Positions 16,322 through 24,383 of a stretch of 41,583 bases of DNA are shown here, piece by piece; the first letter of the stretch is position 1; every line of letters starts with the position of its first letter. The notes below the pieces were generated by a model. It searched no databases. It saw nothing but the letters and a program-made list of their open reading frames with translations, and had not been told where the DNA came from. The stretch is from assembly GCF_900116205.1 (NCBI RefSeq), contig NZ_FOZS01000010.1, positions 1-41,583 on the forward strand. The letters are read 5' to 3'. A program made the position numbers and the translations under genes. This DNA comes from Halostagnicola kamekurae. GTDB lineage: Archaea > Halobacteriota > Halobacteria > Halobacteriales > Natrialbaceae.

Positions 16322-16546
16322 GGCAACGCAGTCGTGTTCGTCGTCGGCCTGGCACTGGCGGTCCGCATTCGAACGGATCTCGACGCGATCGAGCACTCTG
16401 CCCGAGACCTCGCCCGGCGCGACGCCTGCAAGCAGTCCACCGACCGTCAGTGTCAGCTACCGCTCGACGCGTATTCACGGTTCTCGTCGATGTTTCTCCG
16501 ACAGCAGAAATCGGTATACCCGATTGAACTGGATACCGGTTCGTGA
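16301..16546 (+). other. coding-like frame of uncertain reality
   Basis: Downstream of palindrome D the plus strand keeps a GC-rich third-position pattern for about 45 codons (VVFVVGLALAVRIRTDLDAI), which resembles a membrane helix plus an acidic tail. It has only a TTG start that lies inside the palindrome, and the second half loses the pattern. It may be a remnant of a displaced gene. I do not regard it as a proven gene. Confidence 0.2.
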
Positions 16547-16689
16547 ACGGGAAAACTGTTCCATTGGGGCCGGAATCCGCTGGGCCGCACGTTCGTCTTC
16601 CAGTTCCCGTTACCGAACCCAAACTGTTCTCTCACGACGGTCGTCCAGAGCTCCGACGACAGCGTGACCGTTCGAACGACTGACGACAT
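16453..16689 (-). CDS. small hypothetical protein coupled to the rhodanese-MBL gene
   Basis: 78 residues. Its ATG overlaps the stop of the rhodanese-MBL gene (TAATG), and third positions are moderately GC-rich. A vicinal Cys pair (TDFCCRR) lies in the C-terminal third. I recognise no family. The overlapping arrangement suggests translational coupling, but the frame may be a chance one. Confidence 0.3.
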   Translation of the reverse strand: MSSVVRTVTLSSELWTTVVREQFGFGNGNWKTNVRPSGFRPQWNSFPVHEPVSSSIGYTDFCCRRNIDENREYASSGS

Positions 16690-17819
16690 TAGTTCGCAGC
16701 GCAGTTGTTCGGCCCGAGTTCGAGCGCCTCGACGTCCCCGCCGGGTTGCTCCCTGCCCCAGTTGATCTGCTTAATCTCGTTGTAGTTCGCTGGTTCGTCC
16801 GCGAGGCTCTCGACGATGGTCTCGACGAACGCCTCCTCGTCGCCGTCCTCGACGTGACTCAGGAGTTCGTTGGTCGTCTCTTCCTGGAGGTCGCCGAGTT
16901 CGGTCGCGAGCGGGCGAATCGACTCGTCACTGAAGTGACCCGGAAGGACGACGGTCTCGTCCGCGAGGTCCGTCAGCCGCTCGAGGCTGTCGAACAGCTG
17001 GCTCGAGGCCTCCCGAATGGCCTCCTCCTCGCTGTCCTCGAGGTCGGGACGGCCGACGCTGCGGAGGAACAGCGTGTCTCCGGAGAGGAGAGCGTCACCG
17101 AACCGGAACGAGACGCTGCCGGGGGTGTGTCCCGGCGTGTGGAGCACCTCGAGGTCCCGGTGGCCGACGGGAATCGTCTCGCCGTTTGCGAGTTCCGTGA
17201 CGTTCTCGAGCTCGCCGGCGTCGTCCCCGTGGAGGTGATAGGGAACGTCGAGTTCACCGGCGAGTCGGCGGGCGCCCGAGACGTGGTCGGCGTGGGCGTG
17301 GCTGTCCGCGACGCCGACGATCTCGAGGTCGCGCTCGTCGGCCGCGTTCAGGTACCGATCAACGTACTGGCTCGGATCGACGACGACGGCCTCCTCGCCG
17401 TCGTGGGCGAGGTACGAGACGCAGCCCGTCCCGGGGCGGACGACCTGAACGACTCCCTCGACACCCGCACTCTCCTCAAGGTCGTACTGACGGTGGACGC
17501 GACCCCAGCCGTTCATGCCGTCGTCGATGGATCTCGCGTCGAACCCGTGTTCGCGAAGGAACTCCGCCGCTCGCGTGGACGTGATGCCAGCGACGCAGAC
17601 GACCGCGATCTCCGTGTCTTTCGGGAGCTCGTCCAGGTGCTCCTCGAGCGTGGAGTAGTTGTACTCCAGCAGTTCGTCGTAGATGGGTACGTTCGTGCTC
17701 CCGTCGATCCGCCACTCCTCGTAGTCGTCCTCGTTCCTGACGTCGAGGACGAAGAGGTCCTCCTCGTCTTCTTCGATGCGTCGTGCGACTTCCGTCGGAT
17801 CGAAGTTAATATTGTTCAT
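16689..17819 (-). CDS. rhodanese-MBL fusion, persulfide dioxygenase-like
   Basis: 376 residues from the ATG at 17819. The N-terminal rhodanese (about 5-112) has active-site Cys75 in VVCVAGITS. The MBL domain has SHAHADH (173-179), TPGHTPGS (228-235), GDTLF (247-251) and LPGH (H295), the metal ligands of the ETHE1-type dioxygenase fold. A conserved end PANYNEIKQINWG is followed by ELGPNNCAAN. It would take a sulfane sulfur on Cys75 and oxidise persulfide to sulfite. In well-known bacterial fusions the MBL part comes first, so the order is reversed here. A TATA-like cttaag lies about 30 bp upstream. Confidence 0.9.
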   Translation of the reverse strand: MNNINFDPTEVARRIEEDEEDLFVLDVRNEDDYEEWRIDGSTNVPIYDELLEYNYSTLEEHLDELPKDTEIAVVCVAGITSTRAAEFLREHGFDARSIDDGMNGWGRVHRQYDLEESAGVEGVVQVVRPGTGCVSYLAHDGEEAVVVDPSQYVDRYLNAADERDLEIVGVADSHAHADHVSGARRLAGELDVPYHLHGDDAGELENVTELANGETIPVGHRDLEVLHTPGHTPGSVSFRFGDALLSGDTLFLRSVGRPDLEDSEEEAIREASSQLFDSLERLTDLADETVVLPGHFSDESIRPLATELGDLQEETTNELLSHVEDGDEEAFVETIVESLADEPANYNEIKQINWGREQPGGDVEALELGPNNCAAN

Positions 17820-17998
17820 TTCACCCAATTCTACACGATACTGGCCCTTAAGTCCGTTGCCGGACTGTGCGTCAGTCGATGTCTCCGTCGGAACTGAGGG
17901 CTGGACGTGAGACGAAATGCTGAGATGGGAGCGCTGTCGAACGGCACTCCGCAGCGGAGACTCGAGAGTCTTCCGAGAGTTCCGATACCAGATTTCAG

Positions 17999-18403
17999 TT
18001 ACTGGGCGGGGACTTCTGTGCCGGCCTCGGCGTGTTCGTACTTGTCCTCGAACTCCTGAATGAGCTGGCCCATCTTCGCGTACCAGTCGTTCAACATCCG
18101 CTGCATGTCGTTCGCGATCTGGGTCGGATCAGTCGGGTAGTAGACGTGGTAGTAGCCGCCCTGCTCGTAGTTGATCTGCTCCTTCTGGATGAAGCCGCTC
18201 TGGAGCAGTCGCTGGATCGATCGGTACGCGGTCGAGCGCTCGCGGTCAACCTGGTCGGCGACCTCGTCGATTGTCAGCGCCTCCTCGCTTTCGACCATTA
18301 CGCGAAAGCAGTCCTTGTCGAGTTGCTTGAGCCCGTGGATACACTCCAGCAGCCCCTCGCACTCCATGTCCTGCTGTAGTTGCTCTGCCATTGAGTCAGC
18401 CAT
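17999..18403 (-). CDS. HTH regulator with N-terminal cysteines, candidate sulfur sensor
   Basis: 134 residues. A winged helix spans about residues 40-90 (LTIDEVADQVDRERSTAYRS as helix pair; a basic wing follows). Before it lies a Cys-bearing segment, C15, C21 and C32 (ECEGLLECIHGLKQLDKDCF), suited to thiol, persulfide or metal sensing. An acidic helix closes the protein. It lies between a rhodanese-MBL gene and a TauE exporter on the same strand and has its own promoter with two overlapping ATTGT/ACAAT boxes. It may control the sulfur genes carrying that box; this is inference. Confidence 0.82.
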   Translation of the reverse strand: MADSMAEQLQQDMECEGLLECIHGLKQLDKDCFRVMVESEEALTIDEVADQVDRERSTAYRSIQRLLQSGFIQKEQINYEQGGYYHVYYPTDPTQIANDMQRMLNDWYAKMGQLIQEFEDKYEHAEAGTEVPAQ

Positions 18404-18431
18404 TTAACTATCACGTGGTAGGGACCGCGAC

Positions 18432-18462
18432 GATATAAGGATTGTGCGAATATTGTACAATC
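18432..18462 (-). promoter_or_regulatory. promoter and imperfect palindrome ahead of the HTH regulator
   Basis: On the minus strand arms gattgtaca and cgcacaatc are separated by atatt, giving an imperfect 23-bp palindrome (18440-18462). It directly abuts the TATA-like cttatatc (18432-18439), about 30-37 bp ahead of the ATG. Close contact with the TATA would permit either recruitment or exclusion of TBP. It is the richest example of the ATTGTRYA-type signal. Confidence 0.55.
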
Positions 18463-18505
18463 TCGGTGAGCCGATATCTGAATGGGGTGAGTGGCGTCTA
18501 CGGCG

Positions 18506-19543
18506 TTAGTTCGTGGACGTCGTGGACGCGTTCGACTGCGCTCGCATCGTCATGATCGTGCTGACGATCACGGCCCCGCTGACCATGAACGCCGAGAGCA
18601 GGATCAGTGCAAAACTGACCGTATTCAGTACGTCCATTCCGAGGTAGTCGCCCGCCTGACGGAACGCGACGGCGATCGAACCACCGACCAGCATCAGTCC
18701 GAAGTAGATCTTGATGTCGTCTTCGTTGACGATGCCGGTCGCGGCCGAGCCGATCCGGGCGCCGAGCGCGCTCCCCGCAAGTAGCGGTGCGACGATCGAG
18801 AGATCGACGCCGCCGTTGAGTCCATAGGTGAACGCGCCGAACCCGCCCGAGAAGACGATCTCGAAGAGGTCGGTCCCGACCGCGACGGGAACCGGGACGC
18901 CGATGAGGTAGACCATCGCGGGCATCTTGATGAAACCGCCACCGACACCCAGGAAACCCGACAGCAGACCCGTGGCGAACGCGACGACCAGAATCAACCA
19001 GAGCGAGACCTGGATCCCGCCGGCAACTGTCATCATCGGCGGGATACGGTAAGACTGAATCCGCTTCGCGAGGGGCGGAATCGCGTCCGGATCGATCTCC
19101 CCGTCGGACTCGTGGTGGCTGCTACTCGAATCGTCTCCGCCGTCGTTTACGAGCGCATTTCGGGTGACGAATAGCCCGACCGCACCCAACAGGACGACGT
19201 ACGTGACGCCGATGGCACCGCTGGCGAGTCCCAATTCCTCGAGATAGTACACTATCCGACTCCCTACCTCGATACCGCTCGTCGTCCCGACGATCATCAG
19301 TCCGCCAAGTTTGTAGTCGACCTGGCCGAGGTCGCGGTGTTTCAGCGTCGCGATCATGGCCGTCCCGAAGACGAAGGCCATGCCGCTCCCAACGGCGACT
19401 CTGGCGGGATACCCCATTACGAGTAACGCCGGTGTGACGAGGAACGAACCGCCCATGCCAAAGAAGCCGAATAGGACGCCGACCATGAAACCGAAGCTTA
19501 TGAACAGTGCGAGCGTCATCAGGGCGATTCCGAATAGCTCCAT
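18506..19543 (-). CDS. TauE/SafE-family anion exporter, paralogue 2
   Basis: 345 residues. Hydrophobic helices occur in two related halves: GVLFGFFGMGGSFLVTPALL in the first and SGFLGVGGGFIKMPAMVYLI in the second, both bearing the Gly-rich TauE signature. A hydrophilic acidic loop (about 133-160, GDDSSSSHHESDGEIDPD) divides them. It probably exports sulfite or a related anion made by the persulfide-oxidising enzymes. The ATG at 19543 directly follows the stop of a DUF7512 micro-gene, so the two are one operon. Confidence 0.9.
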   Translation of the reverse strand: MELFGIALMTLALFISFGFMVGVLFGFFGMGGSFLVTPALLVMGYPARVAVGSGMAFVFGTAMIATLKHRDLGQVDYKLGGLMIVGTTSGIEVGSRIVYYLEELGLASGAIGVTYVVLLGAVGLFVTRNALVNDGGDDSSSSHHESDGEIDPDAIPPLAKRIQSYRIPPMMTVAGGIQVSLWLILVVAFATGLLSGFLGVGGGFIKMPAMVYLIGVPVPVAVGTDLFEIVFSGGFGAFTYGLNGGVDLSIVAPLLAGSALGARIGSAATGIVNEDDIKIYFGLMLVGGSIAVAFRQAGDYLGMDVLNTVSFALILLSAFMVSGAVIVSTIMTMRAQSNASTTSTN

Positions 19544-19690
19544 CTATGCCCGTGTGATTTTCTCGACGATCGGCGCTGCGACTCGCTCGAGCGCGCCGTA
19601 CCCGACGTAGAGGACGAACGCCTCGAGGAGGACGGCGCCAACGAGGGCGCCTGCCTGTACTGCTGACGAATACGCTGCGAGATCGATCAT
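19544..19690 (-). CDS. DUF7512-like single-helix micro-protein
   Basis: 48 residues, too short for ordinary ORF calling. From the ATG at 19690 it reads MIDLAAYSSAVQAGALVGAV and continues LLEAFVLYVGYGALERVAAP to end VEKITRA. It is one membrane helix with a charged tail. The stop is adjacent to the TauE start. Such haloarchaeal micro-proteins occur beside TauE/SafE genes, and I suggest it is an accessory subunit, which is not established. Confidence 0.75.
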   Translation of the reverse strand: MIDLAAYSSAVQAGALVGAVLLEAFVLYVGYGALERVAAPIVEKITRA

Positions 19691-19756
19691 CGATATCGAC
19701 CTCTGCCGGTTCGGTGGGTCTGGATCATGCGTTCAGTATCGACTACCCGGAGAGTG

Positions 19757-19788
19757 GATATAACGCTTTTGGGGCTACTACACAATAT
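19757..19788 (-). promoter_or_regulatory. promoter of the DUF7512-TauE operon with ATTGTGTAG box
   Basis: Minus-strand atattgtgtag (19778-19788) precedes the TATA-like gttatatcc (about 19757-19765). The operon ATG is about 65 bp further, so a short leader is expected. On the other side, acaatatta at about 20052-20060 resembles the same box near the USP promoter. Confidence 0.45.
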
Positions 19789-20082
19789 TACTGCAGCCTA
19801 TGTAACGGCTATCCTACGAAAATATCGAGATAACTTATTCAAATATACGAGACTCGCGATAACCGGTCGTCAAAGCTCACGCGCGGACGCCCCCGCTACT
19901 GTAATGGAGTGATCGTTCCCCGCTCGAACGTGTACGGGACTGAAACGGAGGCTGTCCGAGCGGCGTCCAATCGCTGTCGGATCGTCAGTCGTTCGCTACT
20001 CGACCGCTGTTTGATCAGCCGCCGCCGAACGGGCTATATTGATACCCAAAAACAATATTATCACGTCACTCCTACGAGGAGT

Positions 20083-20928
20083 ATGAGAGCGATCTGTGCG
20101 ACCGACCTCTCCGCCGCGAGCGAGGCGACGATCGAGAGCGAGACCTGCCTCGAGTGTCTGGACCGAATCGGCGTCGACGAGATCCACCTCGTGACCGTGG
20201 TCCCGTCGAACGTCCACGCGGGCATGCCCGGGATAGACTTCGAGGACCGACGCGAGCGAGCGCTTTCGCGCTACCGACACGTTATCGAAGACGCCGGCTT
20301 CGACGTCGACGCGCACGTCGTCCGGGGCACGCCGCACCGACGCATCAACGGCGTCGCGGAGGCGATCGGTGCCAGTCTGACGGTCGTCGGCTCGCGCGGG
20401 ACGAGTCCGCTTGAGAACCGCGTTATCGGATCGACTGCACGCAATCTCGCGCGGACGACGATCGTCCCACTGCTGGTCAACCGGATCGAACGCGAGGCGG
20501 ACGAGCCAGCCGTCGTCCGCGAACACCTGTTTCGGCGGATGCTGTTCGCGACGGACTTCTCGGAGAACGCCGAGCGGGCGTTCGAGGCGTTTTCGTACCT
20601 CCGTCACGCAACGCAAGAGGCGACGCTAGTCCACGTTGAAACGCCGAAGGATCCGGCGCTTCCAGAGGGCGCCGACCCCGAAGCGCGACTGGCGGAGTTG
20701 GAGACCAAACTCGAGGACTGGGAGATCGAGACGCGAACGGCGATCCGTCAAGGTGATCCGGCGGACGAGATTCTCGCTGCGGAAGTCGAGTACGAACCGA
20801 CGACGATTCTCGTCGGCTCGCGCGGTCACAGCAGGCTCCGTAGACTCTTGCTCGGGAGTGTCTCCGAAGATATCGTCGCACAGGCGGACGGCAACGTTAT
20901 GCTCGTTCCGCCAGATAGAACGGCGTAA
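20083..20928 (+). CDS. tandem universal stress protein (UspA) domains
   Basis: 281 residues from the ATG at 20083, which has a ribosome site (gagga) just upstream; the longer frame is not homologous. Two UspA domains lie at about 1-140 and 148-281. Each ends with the nucleotide-binding pattern G-x2-G-x9-G-S: GSRGTSPLENRVIGST and GSRGHSRLRRLLLGSV. USP pairs bind ATP or AMP and respond to stress. It is divergent from the TauE operon and shares its intergenic region. Confidence 0.9.
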   Translation: MRAICATDLSAASEATIESETCLECLDRIGVDEIHLVTVVPSNVHAGMPGIDFEDRRERALSRYRHVIEDAGFDVDAHVVRGTPHRRINGVAEAIGASLTVVGSRGTSPLENRVIGSTARNLARTTIVPLLVNRIEREADEPAVVREHLFRRMLFATDFSENAERAFEAFSYLRHATQEATLVHVETPKDPALPEGADPEARLAELETKLEDWEIETRTAIRQGDPADEILAAEVEYEPTTILVGSRGHSRLRRLLLGSVSEDIVAQADGNVMLVPPDRTA

Positions 20929-20966
20929 CACGAGGGCGAACCGTGCTCACTCGAGCGTGAACCGGT

Positions 20967-21235
20967 TCACCGGTCGTGAGAGATGGAGTCGACGCGTTCG
21001 TCGGCAAACCAGTGTGCGATCGCGCTCTCCGCGCGATGCAGGATATCGCAACAGATCGACTTGGTCACGCCGAACGCCGATGCGACGTCCGTCAGCGTCG
21101 CCTCGCGGAGAACGTCGTAGTACCCCGCCTCGAGAGCGGTGCGGAAGACCTCGAGCTGCCGATCCGTCAACAGATTCTCTGCGTCGCTCGCAGCGACGGA
21201 TTCGATGTCTCGACCTGCAGGAGTGCGGTCTCGTC
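20967..21235 (-). pseudogene. C-terminal remnant of a Bat-type HTH-10 regulator
   Basis: The frame carries LLTDRQLEVFRTALEAGYYD, then TLTDVASAFGVTKSICCDIL and HRAESAIAHWF, the HTH-10 domain that closes Bat/bacterio-opsin-activator-type regulators. The PAS/GAF part that should precede it is absent, and upstream sequence belongs to other broken genes. The domain itself looks intact. Expression as a free DNA-binding domain is possible but no promoter is obvious. Confidence 0.65.
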
Positions 21236-21340
21236 GTGCTTCCAGAGCAACTCGAGGAACTGAGAAACACCTACGCACGCAGTAACCTCACCGACGAGGA
21301 GTTCGAAGAGCGCCGCGAACGCTTGCGACGGGAGAAGTAG
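21220..21340 (+). pseudogene. SHOCT-like C-terminal gene fragment
   Basis: The plus strand reads LPEQLEELRNTYARSNLTDE and then EFEERRERLRREK to a TAG at 21338-21340. This matches the short SHOCT oligomerisation motif (LTDEEFE) that ends many membrane proteins. No sensible start or upstream domain is present. It overlaps the HTH-10 remnant on the other strand, so at least one is a relic. Confidence 0.4.
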
Positions 21341-21402
21341 TACACGGTGGATGCATTCCGAGCGGGACGCCGCCACTTCTGTCCGGCAGTACCCTCTCTC
21401 GA

Positions 21403-21675
21403 TGGATCGAAGCACGTTCGTCCAGCCGGTCCCGGACGTGCTTTTCGCTGATCCCGCAATGGGGTACACGCCCTCAGACGGCGGATTCGAGGACCGTCCC
21501 TTCGAGTTCGTCGGAATGGAACCGACCGGAGCGATGAGCGCGACCGCGACTGACATGGCACGGTTCGTCCGGGTACACCTTCACGGCGGAGCCGTCGATA
21601 CTGAACGGATCCTCGAGTCGGAAACGGTCACGGAGATGCACCGTCGGCAATTCACCAACGACAAACGGGATGGGA
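21403..21675 (+). pseudogene. fragment of a beta-lactamase-like serine hydrolase
   Basis: The frame contains MDRSTFVQPVPDVLFADPAM, GYTPSDG, FEFVGMEPTGAMSATATDMA and VTEMHRRQFTND. This is the central part of class C beta-lactamase / serine hydrolase proteins, which normally exceed 400 residues. Both ends are missing, and after about 21675 the homology stops. The SxxK nucleophile region is not present, so it is inactive. Confidence 0.6.
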
Positions 21676-21951
21676 GAAGGTGCGAGACGCGGCGAAGCGG
21701 TCTTGGGTCACCGCAGCAGCCACGAGGGCAGTCGATACGGTACTGCACTACCCGATCAAACGGTCGGTGTCAACGCCATATCATGATTTATCACTGGACT
21801 CGAGGACGCTCTGTTCCCAGTCTTCTCAGCCCGAACGATGTGAGAGTCGGCCGACGATCCGCGACGAGACTAGTGCGAGTTCAAACTGGCCATATGATAT
21901 TGTAGTTAATTCACAAAACCGTTATTGCTGTGGAAACCGTACCGTCGATCG
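21676..21951. other. spacer with no recognised gene upstream of thioredoxin 2
   Basis: The stretch has short frames only. An AT-rich segment near 21888-21925 (gatattgtagttaattc, then acaaaacc) contains ATTGT and ACAA halves and probably the promoter of the thioredoxin gene at 21952. Confidence 0.3.
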
Positions 21952-22386
21952 ATGAGCGACTCCGCAAACGACGAACGCCAACGGATCCGCGACCAGAAGA
22001 AGCGAGAGCTGCAGGAACGTCTCGAGAACGGCGGGAGCCTCGACGCGGCCGACGGGGGGAGCACCGTACCCGACGAGCCAATCGCAATCACGGATCAGGG
22101 TCACCTCGACGAGGTCGTCGGAGAGCATGACGTCGTCCTCGTGGACTGTTACGCCGACTGGTGTGGCCCCTGTCAGATGATGGAGCCGACGATCGAGGCC
22201 CTCGCCGCGGAGACCGACGTCGCGGTCGCGAAGGTCGACGTCGACGCTCACCAGCAGATCGCCCAGCAACTGGGCGCTCGCGGCGTCCCGACGCTGGTCC
22301 TCTACGCCGACAGCCAGCCGGTCGAGCGGATGGTCGGCGTCCAGGACCGCGGAACGCTGGAGAGGCTAATCGAGCAACATGCGTAG
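21952..22386 (+). CDS. thioredoxin with charged N-terminal extension
   Basis: 144 residues. The first 45 residues are hydrophilic and charged, beginning with an arginine/lysine-rich helix (DERQRIRDQKKRELQERLEN). The thioredoxin domain has YADWCGPCQMMEPT, with WCGPC at 67-71, and GVPTLVLYA with the cis-Pro. It is similar to TrxA at 2033 (both share KVDVD-HQQ) but has the added helix. It lacks a reductase neighbour. It may act on proteins of the sulfur island or feed CcdA. Confidence 0.93.
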   Translation: MSDSANDERQRIRDQKKRELQERLENGGSLDAADGGSTVPDEPIAITDQGHLDEVVGEHDVVLVDCYADWCGPCQMMEPTIEALAAETDVAVAKVDVDAHQQIAQQLGARGVPTLVLYADSQPVERMVGVQDRGTLERLIEQHA

Positions 22387-22496
22387 TGACGCACCTGCCG
22401 AGGCCACGGCAGTCGATAATGATTATCTGAACAGCGCCCTGGTCCGACCTAAATACGGGGACCGGCGACACGACCACGACACACTGACCTTCAGCT

Positions 22497-23036
22497 ATGA
22501 CCACCGATTGGCGGCGAGCGATCGAGACGCAACGGGAAGAGAAAGACCGTTACTTCGGCGGCGACCCGCACTCGCCGATTCCGTCTGACGAGCGCGAGTC
22601 GTTCGACGGCCTCGAGTATTACCCGATCGACGAGGCCTACCGGTTCGAACTGCCGCTGCACGAGTACAACGACCCTGAACCGGTCACCGTCGGGACGAGC
22701 ACCGACGGCGAGCGAAAGTACCTGCGGTGGGGCGAGTTCCGATTCACCGTCGACGGCAAAGACATCACACTTCAGGCCTACAAGGCGGATCCGGACGACG
22801 ATCGGCTCTGGGTCCCGTTCCGAGACGCGACCAGCGGCGACAAGACCTATGGCGCCGGTCGGTACCTCGACCTCGAAGGCGACGGCCATCGAACGAACGA
22901 TGGTAACTGGATCCTCGACTTCAACGAGGCGTACAATCCGACGTGCGCGTACTCGGATCGGTACGAGTGTCCGCTCCCGCCGACGGAAAACTGGCTCGAG
23001 ATCCCGATCGAGGCCGGCGAACAGGCGTACCACTAA
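22497..23036 (+). CDS. DUF1684 family protein
   Basis: 179 residues, matching DUF1684. The N-terminal WRRAIETQREEKDRYF is followed by ESFDGLEYYPID, FRFTVDGKDITLQAY, LWVPFRDATSGDKTYGAGRY and DFNEAYNPTCAYSDRYECPL, the family's most conserved block. The structure is a beta-rich fold and the function is unknown. It stands between thioredoxin 2 and the MetE-like gene on the same strand, with 110 bp upstream and 150 bp downstream, so co-transcription is possible but not evident. Confidence 0.92.
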   Translation: MTTDWRRAIETQREEKDRYFGGDPHSPIPSDERESFDGLEYYPIDEAYRFELPLHEYNDPEPVTVGTSTDGERKYLRWGEFRFTVDGKDITLQAYKADPDDDRLWVPFRDATSGDKTYGAGRYLDLEGDGHRTNDGNWILDFNEAYNPTCAYSDRYECPLPPTENWLEIPIEAGEQAYH

Positions 23037-23184
23037 CGATGGTTCTGCACTAATTCAGTGCCCTCGACGGAATCTCGCCGTTTTCGAACGACGTAGACGC
23101 TATCGAACCACCGTGACCGGCGTCGACCGTGAGAATATCATGGGTTATATTATCTACTGAAACTATTACTCACAAGAGTACCCA

Positions 23185-24339
23185 ATGACGACCACCAAAG
23201 ACAGAATCCGCACGACGCACATCGGGAGTCTCCCCCGCCCGCCGGCGCTGCTCGAACTCCTCGAGGCGCGTCAGAACGACGAACCGGTCGACGAGGACGA
23301 GTGGACCGAAACTGTCGCGGAGGCCACGCGGGCCGTCGTCGAGCGACAGGCCGAGGTCGGGCTCGACGTCGTCAACAACGGCGAGCAGTCGCGGGTCTCA
23401 TTTAACTGGTACGTTGCGGACCGATTGAGCGGGATCGACGGGAAGCGCGAACAGGAGCTCTGGGCGGATCTCCAGGAGTTCCCCGAGTACGCCGAGGAGA
23501 CGTTCAAGACCGACGTCATTGACCTCTCGATGCAGCCCGTCGTCGACGGTCCCATTGAGTACACCGGCCACGGGGAAGCCGAGGACGAACTTGAGGAGTT
23601 CCGAGACGCGCTCAAGACCGTCGACATCGATTTCGAAGGGACGTTCGTGACCTCGGCGTCGCCGAGCATCGTCGCAACCACTCACGTCAACGAGTACTAC
23701 GACACTTACAAGGAGTTCCTCTTTGCCGTCGCGGACGCGATGCAAGCGGAGTACGAATTGGTCGCCGAGACTGGAATGACCCTCCAGATCGACGCGCCCG
23801 AACTCCTCACCATCGGCCAGACGGCGGTCTACGCGGACGAACCGCTCGAGGAGATCAGAGCAGCCACGCGTCTCCACGTCGAGGCGCTCAACGAGGCCCT
23901 CGAGAACATCCCCGCTGAGCAGGTCCGCCTCCACACCTGCTGGGGGAGCTACGAGGGCCCCCACCACCTCGACGCGGACCTCGTTGACCTCCTGCCGGAG
24001 ATCTACGAGGCTGATATCACTGGACTGAGCGTCGAACAGGCTAACCCCCGCCACCAGCACGAGTACCGCGCGTTCGCCGAGCAGCCGCTTCCCGACGGCT
24101 GGACGTTGATGCCCGGCGTCATCGACGTGAAGACGAACATCATCGACCACCCGGAGACGATCGCGGACCGCCTTGAGCGCGTCGCGGACGCGGTCGACGA
24201 CTCGACGCCGATCGTCGCCGCGCCCGACTGCGGGTTCGGCACGCAGGCCGGCCTCGGGATGGTCGACCCCGAGATCGCGTGGGCCAAACTCGAGGCGCTC
24301 GTCGAGGGCGCCGAGATCGCGACCGAGCGCATCTACTGA
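23185..24339 (+). CDS. cobalamin-independent methionine synthase-like protein (catalytic half only)
   Basis: 384 residues, about half of full-length MetE and equal to archaeal core enzymes. THIGSLPRP (11-19), VVNNGEQSR (62-70) and the zinc ligands H250 and C252 in RLHTCWGSYEGPHH are seen. C349 in APDCGFGTQ completes the site. It should methylate a thiol (homocysteine or another sulfur compound) using a methyl donor such as methylated corrinoid protein or methyl pterin. Related proteins act on other thiols, so the substrate is open. A TATA-like gttatattatc lies about 35-45 bp upstream of the ATG. Confidence 0.9.
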   Translation: MTTTKDRIRTTHIGSLPRPPALLELLEARQNDEPVDEDEWTETVAEATRAVVERQAEVGLDVVNNGEQSRVSFNWYVADRLSGIDGKREQELWADLQEFPEYAEETFKTDVIDLSMQPVVDGPIEYTGHGEAEDELEEFRDALKTVDIDFEGTFVTSASPSIVATTHVNEYYDTYKEFLFAVADAMQAEYELVAETGMTLQIDAPELLTIGQTAVYADEPLEEIRAATRLHVEALNEALENIPAEQVRLHTCWGSYEGPHHLDADLVDLLPEIYEADITGLSVEQANPRHQHEYRAFAEQPLPDGWTLMPGVIDVKTNIIDHPETIADRLERVADAVDDSTPIVAAPDCGFGTQAGLGMVDPEIAWAKLEALVEGAEIATERIY

Positions 24340-24383
24340 CCGACCACCGGCGATACCGTCGCAGCGCGGGACTCGCGAGACCG

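Noticed and set aside
16746-17897. Long plus-strand frame opposite the rhodanese-MBL gene
   Set aside because: Antisense shadow; valine/leucine-rich composition arises from the mirror of acidic codons.
19909-20082. Long upstream extension of the USP open frame
   Set aside because: No homology, crosses the AT-rich promoter, and a ribosome site directly precedes the ATG at 20083.
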